Assembly: GCA_910586825.1 (NCBI GenBank)
Contig: CAJUJF010000012.1
Span: 1-55,437, forward strand
Length of the DNA stretch: 55,437 nt
From: an uncultured Christensenellaceae bacterium
GTDB lineage: Bacteria; Bacillota; Clostridia; Christensenellales; Borkfalkiaceae
Reading direction: 5' to 3'
Part shown: positions 32,651 through 41,334 of the stretch, piece after piece
Layout of the letters: each line of letters starts with the position of its first letter
Numbering within the stretch: the stretch's first letter is position 1
The notes under the pieces: model-generated
The model's database searches: none
The model's input: only the letters and a program-made list of their open reading frames with translations
What the model was told of the DNA's origin: nothing
Program-made: the position numbers and the translations under genes

Positions 32651-34216
32651 TCAAGGGCGGGCGAGGGCTTTTTTGGGTTTTTTCTTGAAAAAGCGTTTGA
32701 AGAAAGCGCGGAAGTCGAAGAGTCTGAACGCGGAGAGCGCGAGCGCCTGCAACAGCATGACGCTGATCCCCGTGATCATGAGCGCGGGCAGATAATTCAA
32801 GTACAGGAACAGCAGATCGCGCAGAAGAACGCCGACGACCGTGACGGGCGCCATCGCGAGAACGAGTTTCAAAAAGTATTTTCCGGAACGCAGTTTTCCC
32901 GTTTTTTTCCCGAGGAGGAAGAGCGAACAGACAGCGACGATGACAAAGTCGCACGCCATTCCCACGAGCAGCGCGCCGCTTCCGAGAATGCCGGGCAGGA
33001 AGAACACGCAGGCGAGCATGGCGGCGGATCCGAGCAGGAAGAACACGAGGGTGTGCCGTTCGCAGTTCATGGAATTCAGCAGGCTCGTGCAGATCATCGT
33101 AATGCTCATGGGGAGCAGGATCGGCGCGCTGCTTTCGATCAGTTTTCCGCTCTGCGCGTTGGAGTAGAGCATGATTCCCACGCCCTCGCCGCAAACGACG
33201 AACAGGGGGATCAGCAGCGCCGCGACGAGCAGCGTCGTATTCAGCGCCTTTTCCACAAGCCCCGAAACCTTTTCTTTCTGTTGTTTATAATAGCTTTCCG
33301 ATAGCTCGGGAACGAGTACGAGCGCGATCGAACTGATCAGCGTGCTGGGGATCATGATGACCGGAACGACCATGCCGTAAACGACGCCGTATTCCGCAAG
33401 CGCTTTCGAGGACGAAAATCCCGCCGCGATCAGTCTTGCGGGAAAGAGTACGGAAATAAAGGAGTTCATGAGGGACGAGGAGGTGCGCATGGCGGTCACG
33501 GGCAGCGACGATTTCAAAAGCGGCAGAAATTCGCCGCGCGGGGAGCGTAGCTTTCCGCCCTTGACGATGAAGTACACGAGCGCGATGGCAAAGGAGCAGA
33601 GATAGGAAACGAGTACGGCGACCGCCGCTTTGTTCGCGTCGGCAATTCCCGAAGAGACGAACAGCAACAGGAACACGCCGACCGCGATCATGATGATTTC
33701 CTCGATCAGTTCGATAAGGGAATACGCGAAAAAGCGTTTGTTTCCCCAAAAGCTCCCTCGGATGATCGCATACAGCGAAGTGAAGGCGAGGGAGAACAGC
33801 ATGATATAGAACAGATCTCCGCAGCGCGGGTCGGAAAAAATGCCCGTAAACGGCTTTCGCAAGGCGAACAGAATCACGGTAATCGGCACGCTGAACAGCA
33901 ACGAAATCAGAATCGCCGCGGTCGTTGCGGAATGGACTCCCTGCTTGCTTCCGCGCGCGCGGTGTTTGGAGATCACGCGCGAGAGCGTGATGGGCAGTCC
34001 GCTGGAAGACACGGTGATGAACACCGCGAATACGGACAGCGCGACCTGATAGATACCCAACCCTTCGGGGCCGAGCATGCGGGAGAGAATGATGCGGTAG
34101 AGAAAACCGAGACAGTGTTCGAACGCCGCGAAAACGGTTACGATCGCAGCGGTGCGATATAAATTTTGCATAGCATATTTTATTCGCGGGCGGAACCTTT
34201 TTATGTGTTCCGGCAT
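32651..34216 (-). CDS. SpoVB/MurJ-like polysaccharide flippase (MATE/MOP superfamily)
   Basis: The 521-residue protein has about 14 membrane segments. The N-terminus reads LYRIILSRMLGPEGLGIYQV and SSSGLPITLSRVISKHRARG, the wording of the SpoVB/YkvU group. These proteins move lipid-linked wall or spore-cortex precursors across the membrane. The very basic tail FRAFFKRFFKKKPKKALARP is typical. An internal ATG (MQNLYRTAAIV, 34171) is an alternative start, because neither has a clear ribosome site. It is divergent from the LysM gene. Whether it serves sporulation or vegetative wall growth is not decidable here. Confidence 0.85.
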   Translation of the reverse strand: MPEHIKRFRPRIKYAMQNLYRTAAIVTVFAAFEHCLGFLYRIILSRMLGPEGLGIYQVALSVFAVFITVSSSGLPITLSRVISKHRARGSKQGVHSATTAAILISLLFSVPITVILFALRKPFTGIFSDPRCGDLFYIMLFSLAFTSLYAIIRGSFWGNKRFFAYSLIELIEEIIMIAVGVFLLLFVSSGIADANKAAVAVLVSYLCSFAIALVYFIVKGGKLRSPRGEFLPLLKSSLPVTAMRTSSSLMNSFISVLFPARLIAAGFSSSKALAEYGVVYGMVVPVIMIPSTLISSIALVLVPELSESYYKQQKEKVSGLVEKALNTTLLVAALLIPLFVVCGEGVGIMLYSNAQSGKLIESSAPILLPMSITMICTSLLNSMNCERHTLVFFLLGSAAMLACVFFLPGILGSGALLVGMACDFVIVAVCSLFLLGKKTGKLRSGKYFLKLVLAMAPVTVVGVLLRDLLFLYLNYLPALMITGISVMLLQALALSAFRLFDFRAFFKRFFKKKPKKALARP

Positions 34217-34227
34217 AGAATGGGAGC

Positions 34228-34518
34228 GTGAAACTTTGTCTTGTTCGGTTGCGTCCGGAATTATATCGCGTGAAAAAGGGTCAGACGGTCGCCTCGATCG
34301 CCGCGGCGTTCGGCTTGCCGCCCAGAGTTCTCGCCGTCCGGAACGGTCTCACTTGCGAAGCGGAGGAGGGGCGCGTGCTTATAATTCCCCGATCCTCGCG
34401 CGATCTGTACCGCGTGCGCGGCGGCGAGAGCAAAACGCTGCTCTGTGGCTCGCCCGAAGCGTTTCGGGAGCGGAATTCTACGAATCGGCTGTATCCCGGT
34501 CAGACCGTTTTTTTATAA
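34228..34518 (+). CDS. Small LysM-domain protein
   Basis: The 96-residue protein carries one clear LysM repeat, YRVKKGQTVASIAAAFGLPP, ending RVLIIP. A weaker second half begins LYRVRGGESKTLLCG and ends YPGQTVFL. There is no signal peptide. LysM binds N-acetylglucosamine chains of peptidoglycan, and signal-less LysM proteins such as SafA act at the spore surface. The start is a GTG at 34228 with GGGAG very close by, so the start is uncertain. The next gene, a conserved Cys-containing protein, fits a spore-envelope pair by inference. Confidence 0.7.
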   Translation: MKLCLVRLRPELYRVKKGQTVASIAAAFGLPPRVLAVRNGLTCEAEEGRVLIIPRSSRDLYRVRGGESKTLLCGSPEAFRERNSTNRLYPGQTVFL

Positions 34519-34609
34519 AGATAAAATCGCGGCGGCTTTGCACGAAACCTTCTCCCGGGCGCATATCATGCATTAGGAACCGAAAGGGTTCTTTACACGG
34601 AGGTAACAA

Positions 34610-35263
34610 ATGTCATTTTTTTCCAATTTCTCTTCGGATCATTGCCCCGGCACCATTACGGGCAATCCGTTAAACGGTCTTTGCGAAAAGGTGTGTATTC
34701 AGGCGGAAAAAATCTTCGACGCGGGTATCATCCAGACGCGGCTCGAAAACTATACCGTTGTTCCGGAAAATCCCGTACCCGCCAGTCCTACATATCCGCT
34801 TACGTTTATCAGCGCGCGCTCGCTTTCCGCCGTGGGTAGCGTAAGCAATCTTACGGTCGAACGGCAGGCAGACTGCAATAACGCGCGCGTGCAGGCGACG
34901 ATTACGATTCCCATCGAAATCGTCTACGTCGACGCGGCGGGCGTAGAGGGGAAGGCGACGAGCGACATCGTTCTCAACGAGGACGTACTGATGTTCGTTC
35001 CGCCCGCATCGGTCATTCCGTTCACGGTCACGTCGGTGGCTTCGTGCGTCTCTCCCGAAGGGACGTTCAACGCCGAAACGGGTGCGTTCGCGATCAGCGC
35101 TTGCATCACCTGTATTTTGAAGGTCGCGATGCAGGTGGAGATCCTCGTGCCCAGTTACGGCTATTGCGCCATCCCGCCCGCACAGGAATATTCGCAGGAA
35201 GTCTGTTCCGGATTCTTCGAACTGCCCCTTTATCCGCAGGGCAAGTCCTGTTGCAAGAAGTAA
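34610..35263 (+). CDS. Conserved clostridial protein with Cys-containing termini, possible spore-surface protein
   Basis: A 217-residue protein without a signal peptide. The N-terminus is CPGTITGNPLNGLCEKVCIQ, the centre is a beta-rich VQATITIPIEIVYVDAAGVE region, and the C-terminus reads PPAQEYSQEVCSGFFELPLY followed by SCCKK. Similar sequences are, from memory, widespread in uncultured Clostridia without known function. The paired Cys residues at both ends suggest disulfide or metal cross-linking. ACGGAGGTAACAA gives a strong ribosome site. The 90 bp before it contain a small GAACC/GGTTC hairpin. Confidence 0.65.
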   Translation: MSFFSNFSSDHCPGTITGNPLNGLCEKVCIQAEKIFDAGIIQTRLENYTVVPENPVPASPTYPLTFISARSLSAVGSVSNLTVERQADCNNARVQATITIPIEIVYVDAAGVEGKATSDIVLNEDVLMFVPPASVIPFTVTSVASCVSPEGTFNAETGAFAISACITCILKVAMQVEILVPSYGYCAIPPAQEYSQEVCSGFFELPLYPQGKSCCKK

Positions 35264-35288
35264 CTTTTTCACTCTACGGAATCGGGAA

Positions 35289-35313
35289 AAGCCGTCGCAT
35301 GCGACGGCTTTTT
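35289..35313 (+). terminator. Terminator
   Basis: AAGCCGTCGC (35289-35298) pairs with GCGACGGCTT (35301-35310), followed by TTT. Confidence 0.8.
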
Positions 35314-35330
35314 GTCCGTCTCGAAAACGC

Positions 35331-35359
35331 TTGCAAAACGCCGACGGAAGTGGTATAAT
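35331..35359 (+). promoter_or_regulatory. Promoter of the M18 aminopeptidase gene
   Basis: TTGCAA (35331-35336), 17-bp spacer, TATAAT (35354-35359). Confidence 0.75.
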
Positions 35360-35399
35360 GTGCTTCGGAAAAAACATCGGAATTTTTCGGAGGAATATT

Positions 35400-36797
35400 A
35401 TGTCGGAAAAGAGCAAGGGGAAGATTAGGCAGGAGGAACTCTCCTACCGCAAAAAGAACTATTTCGAAGAGGCGGACGAAAAAGAACGCAAGGCGATTTT
35501 TGCTTATGCGGAGGGATACAAAGCCTTTCTCGACGCGGCGAAGACGGAGCGCGAAGCTTGCGATTATTCGGTCGCCGCCGCGAAAAAAGCGGGCTTTACC
35601 GAGTACCGCTTCGGAGACCCGTTGAAGGCGGGGGACAAGAAGTATTTCGTCAACCGCGGCAAGAGTATCGTCGTGTTCCGCATCGGGAAGAAGAATCTCG
35701 AAGAAGACGGTATGCGGCTGATCGCGTCGCACATCGACGCGCCGCGCGTCGACATCAAACAGAATCCCGTGTATGAAGATTCCGGCATCTGCTTTTTAAA
35801 GACGCACTATTACGGCGGGATCAAGAAATATCAGTGGACGGCGATTCCGCTTGCGCTGCACGGCGTCGTCGTGCTGAAAAACGGCAAGAAGATCGAACTC
35901 CGCGTGGGCGAGCGGGCGGAAGATCCCGTGTTCTATATCGACGACCTGCTTCCGCATCTCGGCGGCGACCAGATGAGCGGCAAGGCGGGAAAGATCATCG
36001 AGGGCGAACAGCTCAACGTCGTCGTCGGCGGGCTTCCCTATCCCGACGAAGACGCGGGCGACAAGATCAAACTCAGCGTGCTCGATCATCTCAACGAAAA
36101 ATACGGGATCTGCGAAGAGGACTTCCTTTCGGCGGAGCTTTCCGCGGTCCCCGCGTTTTCCGCGCGCGACGTCGGGTTCGACCGCGCTTTGATCGGCGCG
36201 TACGGACATGACGACCGCGTATGCGCTTATCCTGCGCTGACGGCGGTTTTAAACTGCGAGAGCGAGCACACCGTGCTTGCCATGCTCGTCGACAAAGAGG
36301 AGATCGGCAGCGAGGGCACCACCGGCATGCAGTGCAAAGTTTACGAGGATCTGATGGAGGAAATCTCGATCGCGTTCGGCGCGAATTTCCGGAAGGTGCG
36401 CGCCAACAGCAAGTGCTTATCTTCCGACGTCACCGCGGCGTACGATCCCAATTTTGCGGGCGTGTACGAAAAGATGAATTCTGCGATGATCTCCTGCGGC
36501 ACGTGCATGAGCAAGTTTACCGGCTCGCGCGGGAAGAGCGGATCGAACGACGCATCGGCGGAATTCGTCGGCGAAATCCGCGCGATGTTCGACCGCGGCG
36601 GGGTGGTATGGCAGACGTCCGAACTCGGAAAGGTGGACGCGGGCGGCGGCGGCACGGTCGCGAAATTTCTTGCGAATCTGAATATCGACACCGTCGACCT
36701 CGGCGTTCCCGTGATTTCGATGCACGCGCCGTACGAACTGATTTCCAAAGCCGATCTTTACAGCAACTACAAAGCGTTTTTGGCGTTTATGAAATAA
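35400..36797 (+). CDS. M18 family aminopeptidase
   Basis: The ATG at 35400 (MSEKSKGKIRQEELSYRKKN) is chosen because the promoter lies at 35331-35359 and CGGAGG precedes it. The 465-residue enzyme has the M18 metal ligands and catalytic Glu region: IASHIDAPRVDIK, IDDLLPHLGGDQ, LVDKEEIGSEGTTG and the C-terminal ISMHAPYELISKADL. It is a cytoplasmic zinc enzyme trimming N-terminal residues, often acidic ones, from peptides. Length and motifs are normal. It stands alone between a promoter and a terminator. Confidence 0.92.
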   Translation: MSEKSKGKIRQEELSYRKKNYFEEADEKERKAIFAYAEGYKAFLDAAKTEREACDYSVAAAKKAGFTEYRFGDPLKAGDKKYFVNRGKSIVVFRIGKKNLEEDGMRLIASHIDAPRVDIKQNPVYEDSGICFLKTHYYGGIKKYQWTAIPLALHGVVVLKNGKKIELRVGERAEDPVFYIDDLLPHLGGDQMSGKAGKIIEGEQLNVVVGGLPYPDEDAGDKIKLSVLDHLNEKYGICEEDFLSAELSAVPAFSARDVGFDRALIGAYGHDDRVCAYPALTAVLNCESEHTVLAMLVDKEEIGSEGTTGMQCKVYEDLMEEISIAFGANFRKVRANSKCLSSDVTAAYDPNFAGVYEKMNSAMISCGTCMSKFTGSRGKSGSNDASAEFVGEIRAMFDRGGVVWQTSELGKVDAGGGGTVAKFLANLNIDTVDLGVPVISMHAPYELISKADLYSNYKAFLAFMK

Positions 36798-36810
36798 ACG
36801 GGACAAGTTT

Positions 36811-36845
36811 CCCGCCCGCGGTTTGCGGGCGGGAGTTTTCTTTTT
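36811..36845 (+). terminator. Terminator of the aminopeptidase gene
   Basis: CCCGCCCGC (36811-36819) pairs with GCGGGCGGG (36825-36833), followed by AGTTTTCTTTTT. Confidence 0.85.
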
Positions 36846-36909
36846 GACGGGTTTGTCCGTAAAAAGACAAAAATATGCAAAAAAAAGGAAAATATACCCG
36901 ATAAAATCC

Positions 36910-36938
36910 TTGACTTGATTTGGGAAATATAGTACAAT
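36910..36938 (+). promoter_or_regulatory. Promoter of the S10-spc operon
   Basis: TTGACT (36910-36915), 17-bp spacer, TACAAT (36933-36938). It is followed by a leader of about 255 bases before rpsJ. Confidence 0.8.
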
Positions 36939-37025
36939 AATCGAGCCTGTGTCAACGGGAAGTTTTTTCATGTACACAACGGCGTATTTGGGATGAGGCG
37001 GGAAGTTACTGAAAAATCGAGGCAG

Positions 37026-37129
37026 AAAGCCCCTCGGCAGATAATTTCCGCTGACAAATGTGGAGGCTTGACCTCTGCGACCGACCGAGGGCTTTTGCGA
37101 AAAACACCGCTTTCGCCGCGTGTTTTTTT
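37026..37129 (+). promoter_or_regulatory. Structured leader of rpsJ with an attenuator-like hairpin
   Basis: AAAGCCCCTCGG (37026-37037) pairs with CCGAGGGCTTT (37085-37095) with one bulge, enclosing a smaller GAGG/CCTC hairpin. Directly after comes a hairpin with AAAAACAC/GTGTTTTTTT arms (37099-37128), shaped like a terminator. Leaders of S10 operons in other bacteria are controlled by L4. Whether that happens here is inference. Confidence 0.55.
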
Positions 37130-37201
37130 GATAGGATACCTCGATACGCCCGGGTGAGTTGACGCGGAGTAAACAGTTGGTATAAAGAAAGGAGCAGACA
37201 A

Positions 37202-37501
37202 ATGGCAGCACAAAAAATCAGAATCAAACTTTCGGCTTACGATCACGAGCTTGTCGATCAGGCGGCGCAGCGGATCGTAGAGACGATGCAGAAGGGCGGG
37301 GCAAAAATTTCGGGACCCATTCCGCTTCCCACGGAGCGCGAGATCGTGACCATTCTCCGCAGCCCTCATAAGCATAAGGACAGCCGCGAACAGTTCGAAC
37401 TTCGCACGCACAAGAGAATCATCGACATCTATTCTCCCAACGCGAAACTGCTCGACAGCATCCACCTGCCCGCGGGCGTGGATATCAAGGTAAAACTGTA
37501 A
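37202..37501 (+). CDS. rpsJ: 30S ribosomal protein S10
   Basis: 99 residues, normal length. Begins MAAQKIRIKLSAYDHELVDQ and has the loop sequence HKDSREQFELRTHKR. S10 sits in the 30S head and, as NusE, also takes part in transcription antitermination. AAAGGAG lies seven bases before the ATG. It is the first gene of the cluster. A 61-bp gap with an AATACTT/AAGGTATT inverted pair separates it from rplC. Confidence 0.97.
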   Translation: MAAQKIRIKLSAYDHELVDQAAQRIVETMQKGGAKISGPIPLPTEREIVTILRSPHKHKDSREQFELRTHKRIIDIYSPNAKLLDSIHLPAGVDIKVKL

Positions 37502-37562
37502 TCCCATAATACTTTATATATAAGGTATTGGATAATAAACAAAAAAGGAGTGAACTTTATCA

Positions 37563-38198
37563 ATGAGTAAAGCAATCATCGGCCGCAAAGTCGGCATGAC
37601 GCAGCTCTTTGCGGAAGACGGGAAAGTGATTCCCGTTACGGTCGTAGAGGCAGGACCTTGCCCCGTAGTGCAGGTCAAGACGAAAGAATCGGACGGTTAC
37701 GTCGCGCTGAAACTCGGATTCCTTCCCGAAAAGGAAAAGAATCTGACCAAGCCCGAACTCGGACAGTTCAAGAAAGCGGGCATCGAGCCTTGCAAAGTGC
37801 TGAAAGAAGTGCGGATCGACAGCGTGGACGGCTATAACGTAGGCGACAAAGTGCTTGCGGACGTATTCAAGGCGGGCGACAAAGTGGACGCCAGCGGCGT
37901 GACGAAAGGACACGGCTTCACGGGCGTGATCAAGCGTTGGAACCAGCACCGTCTGAAAGAGACGCACGGCGTAGGCCCCGTACACAGAGAGCCGGGTTCC
38001 ATGGGCGCGAACAGCACTCCCTCCCGGGTGTTCAAGCATAAGCGCCTGGCGGGTCAGTACGGCGTCGAGAACGTGACGATCCAGAATCTCGAAGTCGTGC
38101 GCGTGGACGTCGCGCGCAACGCGATTCTCGTGAAAGGCGCGATTCCCGGACCGAAGGGCAGCGTGGTTACGCTGAAAACGAGCGTGAAGAGCAAATAA
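37563..38198 (+). CDS. rplC: 50S ribosomal protein L3
   Basis: 211 residues. The start MSKAIIGRKVGMTQLFAEDG and the long internal loop around KGHGFTGVIKRWN and HREPGSMGANSTPSRVFKHK, which reaches the peptidyl transferase centre, are typical. It nucleates assembly of the 50S subunit. AAAGGAGTG precedes the ATG, and rplD follows after 11 bp. Confidence 0.97.
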   Translation: MSKAIIGRKVGMTQLFAEDGKVIPVTVVEAGPCPVVQVKTKESDGYVALKLGFLPEKEKNLTKPELGQFKKAGIEPCKVLKEVRIDSVDGYNVGDKVLADVFKAGDKVDASGVTKGHGFTGVIKRWNQHRLKETHGVGPVHREPGSMGANSTPSRVFKHKRLAGQYGVENVTIQNLEVVRVDVARNAILVKGAIPGPKGSVVTLKTSVKSK

Positions 38199-38209
38199 GG
38201 AGAAAGACC

Positions 38210-38833
38210 ATGGCAAACGTTAAGGTATATAATATGAAAGGCGAAGAGGTCGGCAATCTCGACCTTTCCGATAAAGTATTCGGCGCCGAATATAACGAAC
38301 CTCTCATTCATCAGGCAGTCGTCACCTATCTTTGCAACCAGCGGCAGGGTACGAAATCCACCCTCACCCGCACGGAAGTGCGCGGCGGCGGCGCGAAGCC
38401 TTGGAGACAGAAGGGGACTGGCAGAGCGCGTCAGGGTTCCATCCGTGCGCCCCAGTGGACGAAGGGCGGCGTCGTGTTCGCACCCAAGCCCCGCGACTTC
38501 TCCAAAAAGATGAACGCTTCGGCAAAGCAGGGCGCGCTCATGTCGGCGCTTTCCAAGAAGGTCGCGGACGGAGAACTGATCGTCGTCGAAGACGTGAAGG
38601 TGTCCGCTCCCAAGACGAAAGAGATGGAGGCGTTCCGCAAGGCGTTGAAGCTCGACAAGCGCGCGGTCGTCGTGATGGACGAGCCGGATCAGGACGTGAT
38701 TCTGGCGGCGCGCAATCTCGAAACGCTTTCCACGATTTCCGTTTCCGAAATCAATACGTACGAAATCGTATCGAACGCCGTCGTGGTGCTCACGAAGGGT
38801 TCCGTGAAGAAGCTTGAGGAGGTATACGCATAA
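38210..38833 (+). CDS. rplD: 50S ribosomal protein L4
   Basis: 207 residues. The tunnel-lining loop EVRGGGAKPWRQKGTGRARQ is intact; changes there are known to affect macrolide sensitivity, and none of the classical ones is visible. L4 is the regulator of the S10 operon in Escherichia coli, so it is the first candidate to act on the leader at 37026-37129. Its stop codon shares a base with the rplW start. Confidence 0.97.
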   Translation: MANVKVYNMKGEEVGNLDLSDKVFGAEYNEPLIHQAVVTYLCNQRQGTKSTLTRTEVRGGGAKPWRQKGTGRARQGSIRAPQWTKGGVVFAPKPRDFSKKMNASAKQGALMSALSKKVADGELIVVEDVKVSAPKTKEMEAFRKALKLDKRAVVVMDEPDQDVILAARNLETLSTISVSEINTYEIVSNAVVVLTKGSVKKLEEVYA

Positions 38834-39123
38834 TGCAACCGCAAGACGTGATTTTAAAGCCCGTACTTACCGAAAAAGGTTACGACGGCATTGCGGATAA
38901 GCGCTACACGTTCAAAGTGCTGAAAACCGCGAATAAGATTCAGATCAGAAACGCGATCGAGCAGATGTTCGGCGTAAAGGTAGAAAGCGTAAACACCGTT
39001 ACTTGCCGCGGCAAGCTCAAAAGAATGGGCAGAAACGAGGGGTACACCCCCACGACCAAGAAAGCGATCGTGACGCTCAAAGCGGACAGTAAGCCGATCG
39101 AACATTTCAATTCGTTGTCGTAA
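38833..39123 (+). CDS. rplW: 50S ribosomal protein L23
   Basis: 96 residues, start MQPQDVILKPVLTEKGYDGI. It includes the loop GKLKRMGRNEGYTPTTKKAI, which binds 23S rRNA. L23 lies at the tunnel exit and docks trigger factor and SRP. The ATG overlaps the rplD stop by one base, with GAGGAGG upstream inside rplD, so the two are translationally coupled. Confidence 0.96.
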   Translation: MQPQDVILKPVLTEKGYDGIADKRYTFKVLKTANKIQIRNAIEQMFGVKVESVNTVTCRGKLKRMGRNEGYTPTTKKAIVTLKADSKPIEHFNSLS

Positions 39124-39141
39124 TATCCGGAGGAATGAAAA

Positions 39142-39969
39142 ATGGCAGTCAAGAGATATAAACCCACCTCTCCCGCCCGCCGTCTGATGACGGTTCCCGT
39201 GTACGGAGAGATTTCCAAGAACAAGCCCGAGCGTTCTCTGTTGGAGGATCAGCGCAAATCGGGCGGACGGAACAACGCGGGCAGAATCACCGTGCGTCAT
39301 ATCGGCGGCGGGAACAGAAAGAAGTACCGCATCATCGATTTCAAACGCAATAAAGACGGGGTCCCCGCGACGGTCAAGAACATTCAGTACGATCCCAACC
39401 GCAGCGCGAACATTGCGCTTTTGGTATACGCGGACGGCGAAAAGAGATATATTCTCGCGCCCGTCGGTCTGAATGCGGGTGACAAGGTCATGAGCGGCGC
39501 CGGCGCCGACATCAAAGTCGGAAACGCGCTCGCCCTTTCGGATATCCCCGTCGGTACCATGATCCACAACATCGAGATGAAGCCCGGCCGCGGCGGTCAG
39601 ATCGCGAGAAGCGCAGGCATCTCCGCTCAGATCATGGCGCGCGAAGGCAAGTATGCGACGATCAAGATGCCCTCCGGCGAAATGCGGCTCATCCCCGTTG
39701 CCTGCAAGGCGACGATCGGACAGGTCGGCAACGTCGAACACGAGATCATCAGAATCGGGAAAGCGGGTAAAACCCGTCACCTCGGAATCCGCCCTACGGT
39801 ACGCGGTTCGGTTATGAACCCGAACGATCACCCTCACGGCGGCGGCGAAGGGAAATCGCCCGTCGGCCATGCCGGACCCGAGACCCCTTGGGGAAAACCG
39901 GCGCTCGGCTACAAGACGAGAAAGAAAAAGAATCCCACGAGCAAATTCATTCTGAAGAGAATCAATTGA
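39142..39969 (+). CDS. rplB: 50S ribosomal protein L2
   Basis: 275 residues, full length. Key features are the core GGGNRKKYRIIDFKRNKDGV and the C-terminal motif HPHGGGEGKSPVGHAGPETP, which holds the conserved His needed near the peptidyl transferase centre. It helps join the subunits. GGAGGAATGAAA is the ribosome site. Confidence 0.97.
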   Translation: MAVKRYKPTSPARRLMTVPVYGEISKNKPERSLLEDQRKSGGRNNAGRITVRHIGGGNRKKYRIIDFKRNKDGVPATVKNIQYDPNRSANIALLVYADGEKRYILAPVGLNAGDKVMSGAGADIKVGNALALSDIPVGTMIHNIEMKPGRGGQIARSAGISAQIMAREGKYATIKMPSGEMRLIPVACKATIGQVGNVEHEIIRIGKAGKTRHLGIRPTVRGSVMNPNDHPHGGGEGKSPVGHAGPETPWGKPALGYKTRKKKNPTSKFILKRIN

Positions 39970-39982
39970 GGAGGGTAAGGAT

Positions 39983-40261
39983 ATGTCGAGAAGTGTTAAG
40001 AAAGGACCTTACGTCGAAGCGAAGCTGCTTGCTCGCATCGAGGCGATGAACGAGGTCAACGAAAAGAAAGTACTCAAAACTTGGTCGAGAGCTTCGACGA
40101 TCTTCCCCCAGATGGTGGGACACACGATTGCGGTTTACGACGGACGCAAGCACGTTCCCGTATACGTCACCGAGGACATGGTCGGTTGCAAGCTCGGCGA
40201 GTTTGCCCCCACGAGAACGTTCAAGGGACACACGGCGAAGACGACCTCGCCCGGGAAATAA
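39983..40261 (+). CDS. rpsS: 30S ribosomal protein S19
   Basis: 92 residues, start MSRSVKKGPYVEAKLLARIE. Conserved TWSRASTIFPQMVGHTIAVY and KLGEFAPTRTFKGH are present. S19 forms a complex with S13 in the 30S head and touches the A-site tRNA bridge. It is preceded by GAGGAGGG and followed by rplV after 12 bp. Confidence 0.97.
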   Translation: MSRSVKKGPYVEAKLLARIEAMNEVNEKKVLKTWSRASTIFPQMVGHTIAVYDGRKHVPVYVTEDMVGCKLGEFAPTRTFKGHTAKTTSPGK

Positions 40262-40273
40262 GGAGGAACGGAA

Positions 40274-40675
40274 ATGTCAGCCAATATGAAGAAAAAGACC
40301 GAACGGGTGGAAGAAAAGAGAGAAAAACGCCCCTACGCGGTTGCAAAGTATATCAGAGTTTCTCCCTATAAAGTGCGCGCGGTGCTCGATCTGATCCGCG
40401 GCAAGAGCGTGCGGGAAGCGCAGGCGATCCTCGAACACAGCACGAACGGCGGCGCGGCTCCCACTTGCAAAGTGCTTCTCAGCGCGATCGCGAACGCGGA
40501 ACACAATCAGGGAATGGACAGAGGCGACCTGTACGTTGCGGAATGCTTCGCGAACGGCGGCACGTCGTTGAAGCGGATGCAGCCCGTCAGCAAGGGAAGA
40601 GGTCACGCGATTTTAAAGAGAACGAGCCACATCACCGTCATACTCGACGTGAAGAAAGCGGAGGGAGAGATATAA
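40274..40675 (+). CDS. rplV: 50S ribosomal protein L22
   Basis: 133 residues, of which the first about 20 (MSANMKKKTERVEEKREKRP) are a charged extension beyond the usual about 112. The core starts YAVAKYIRVSPYKVRAVLDL. The tunnel hairpin RMQPVSKGRGHAILKRTSHI is normal. AAGGAGGAAC precedes the first ATG, which supports the extension. rpsC starts one base after the stop. Confidence 0.95.
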   Translation: MSANMKKKTERVEEKREKRPYAVAKYIRVSPYKVRAVLDLIRGKSVREAQAILEHSTNGGAAPTCKVLLSAIANAEHNQGMDRGDLYVAECFANGGTSLKRMQPVSKGRGHAILKRTSHITVILDVKKAEGEI

Positions 40676-40676
40676 T

Positions 40677-41324
40677 ATGGGACAGAAAGTAAATCCCCAC
40701 GGATTGAGAGTCGGAGTCATCAAAGGCTGGGATACCCAGTGGTATGCCGACAAGAAGGAATTCGCGGCGTATCTGAAAGAGGATAACGTCATCCGTACCT
40801 TCATTAAAAAGAAGTATTACGCGGCGGCGATCTCCAAAATCCTGATCGAGAGAACGGCGGGCAAAATCGTCGTTACGGTATACACCGGCCGTCCCGGCGT
40901 GCTGATCGGCAAAGCGGGCGCGGAGATCGAGGTCATTAAAAAAGATCTCGCCAAACTCACGAAGGGCAAGCCCGTTGCGATCAATGTGACGGAAGTCCGT
41001 AAGCCCGACGCGGACGCGCAGCTCGTTGCGGAAGGCGTTGCCGCGCAGCTCGAAAAGCGTATGTCTTTCCGCCGTGCGATGAAGCAGGCGATCGGCAAGA
41101 CGATGCGCGCCGGCGTAAAAGGCGTCAAGATGCAGGTAAGCGGCCGTCTCGACGGACGCGAGATCGCGGGAACGGAGCATTACCACGAGGGGAGCATTCC
41201 TCTTCAAACGCTCCGCGCGGATATCGAATACGGCTTTGCGGAAGCCCACACGACCTTCGGCATGATCGGCGTAAAGTGCTGGATCTATAAGGGCGAAGTT
41301 CTCAAAGGCGGAAAGAAGGCGTAA
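40677..41324 (+). CDS. rpsC: 30S ribosomal protein S3
   Basis: 215 residues. The N-terminal KH domain has VLIGKAGAEIEVIKKDL at about 78-94; the C-terminal domain ends in the motif GVKCWIYKGEVLKGGKKA. S3 lines the mRNA entry tunnel and has helicase activity with S4 and S5. The ribosome site GGAGGGAGA lies inside the rplV end. Confidence 0.97.
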   Translation: MGQKVNPHGLRVGVIKGWDTQWYADKKEFAAYLKEDNVIRTFIKKKYYAAAISKILIERTAGKIVVTVYTGRPGVLIGKAGAEIEVIKKDLAKLTKGKPVAINVTEVRKPDADAQLVAEGVAAQLEKRMSFRRAMKQAIGKTMRAGVKGVKMQVSGRLDGREIAGTEHYHEGSIPLQTLRADIEYGFAEAHTTFGMIGVKCWIYKGEVLKGGKKA

Positions 41325-41334
41325 GGAGGAAACC

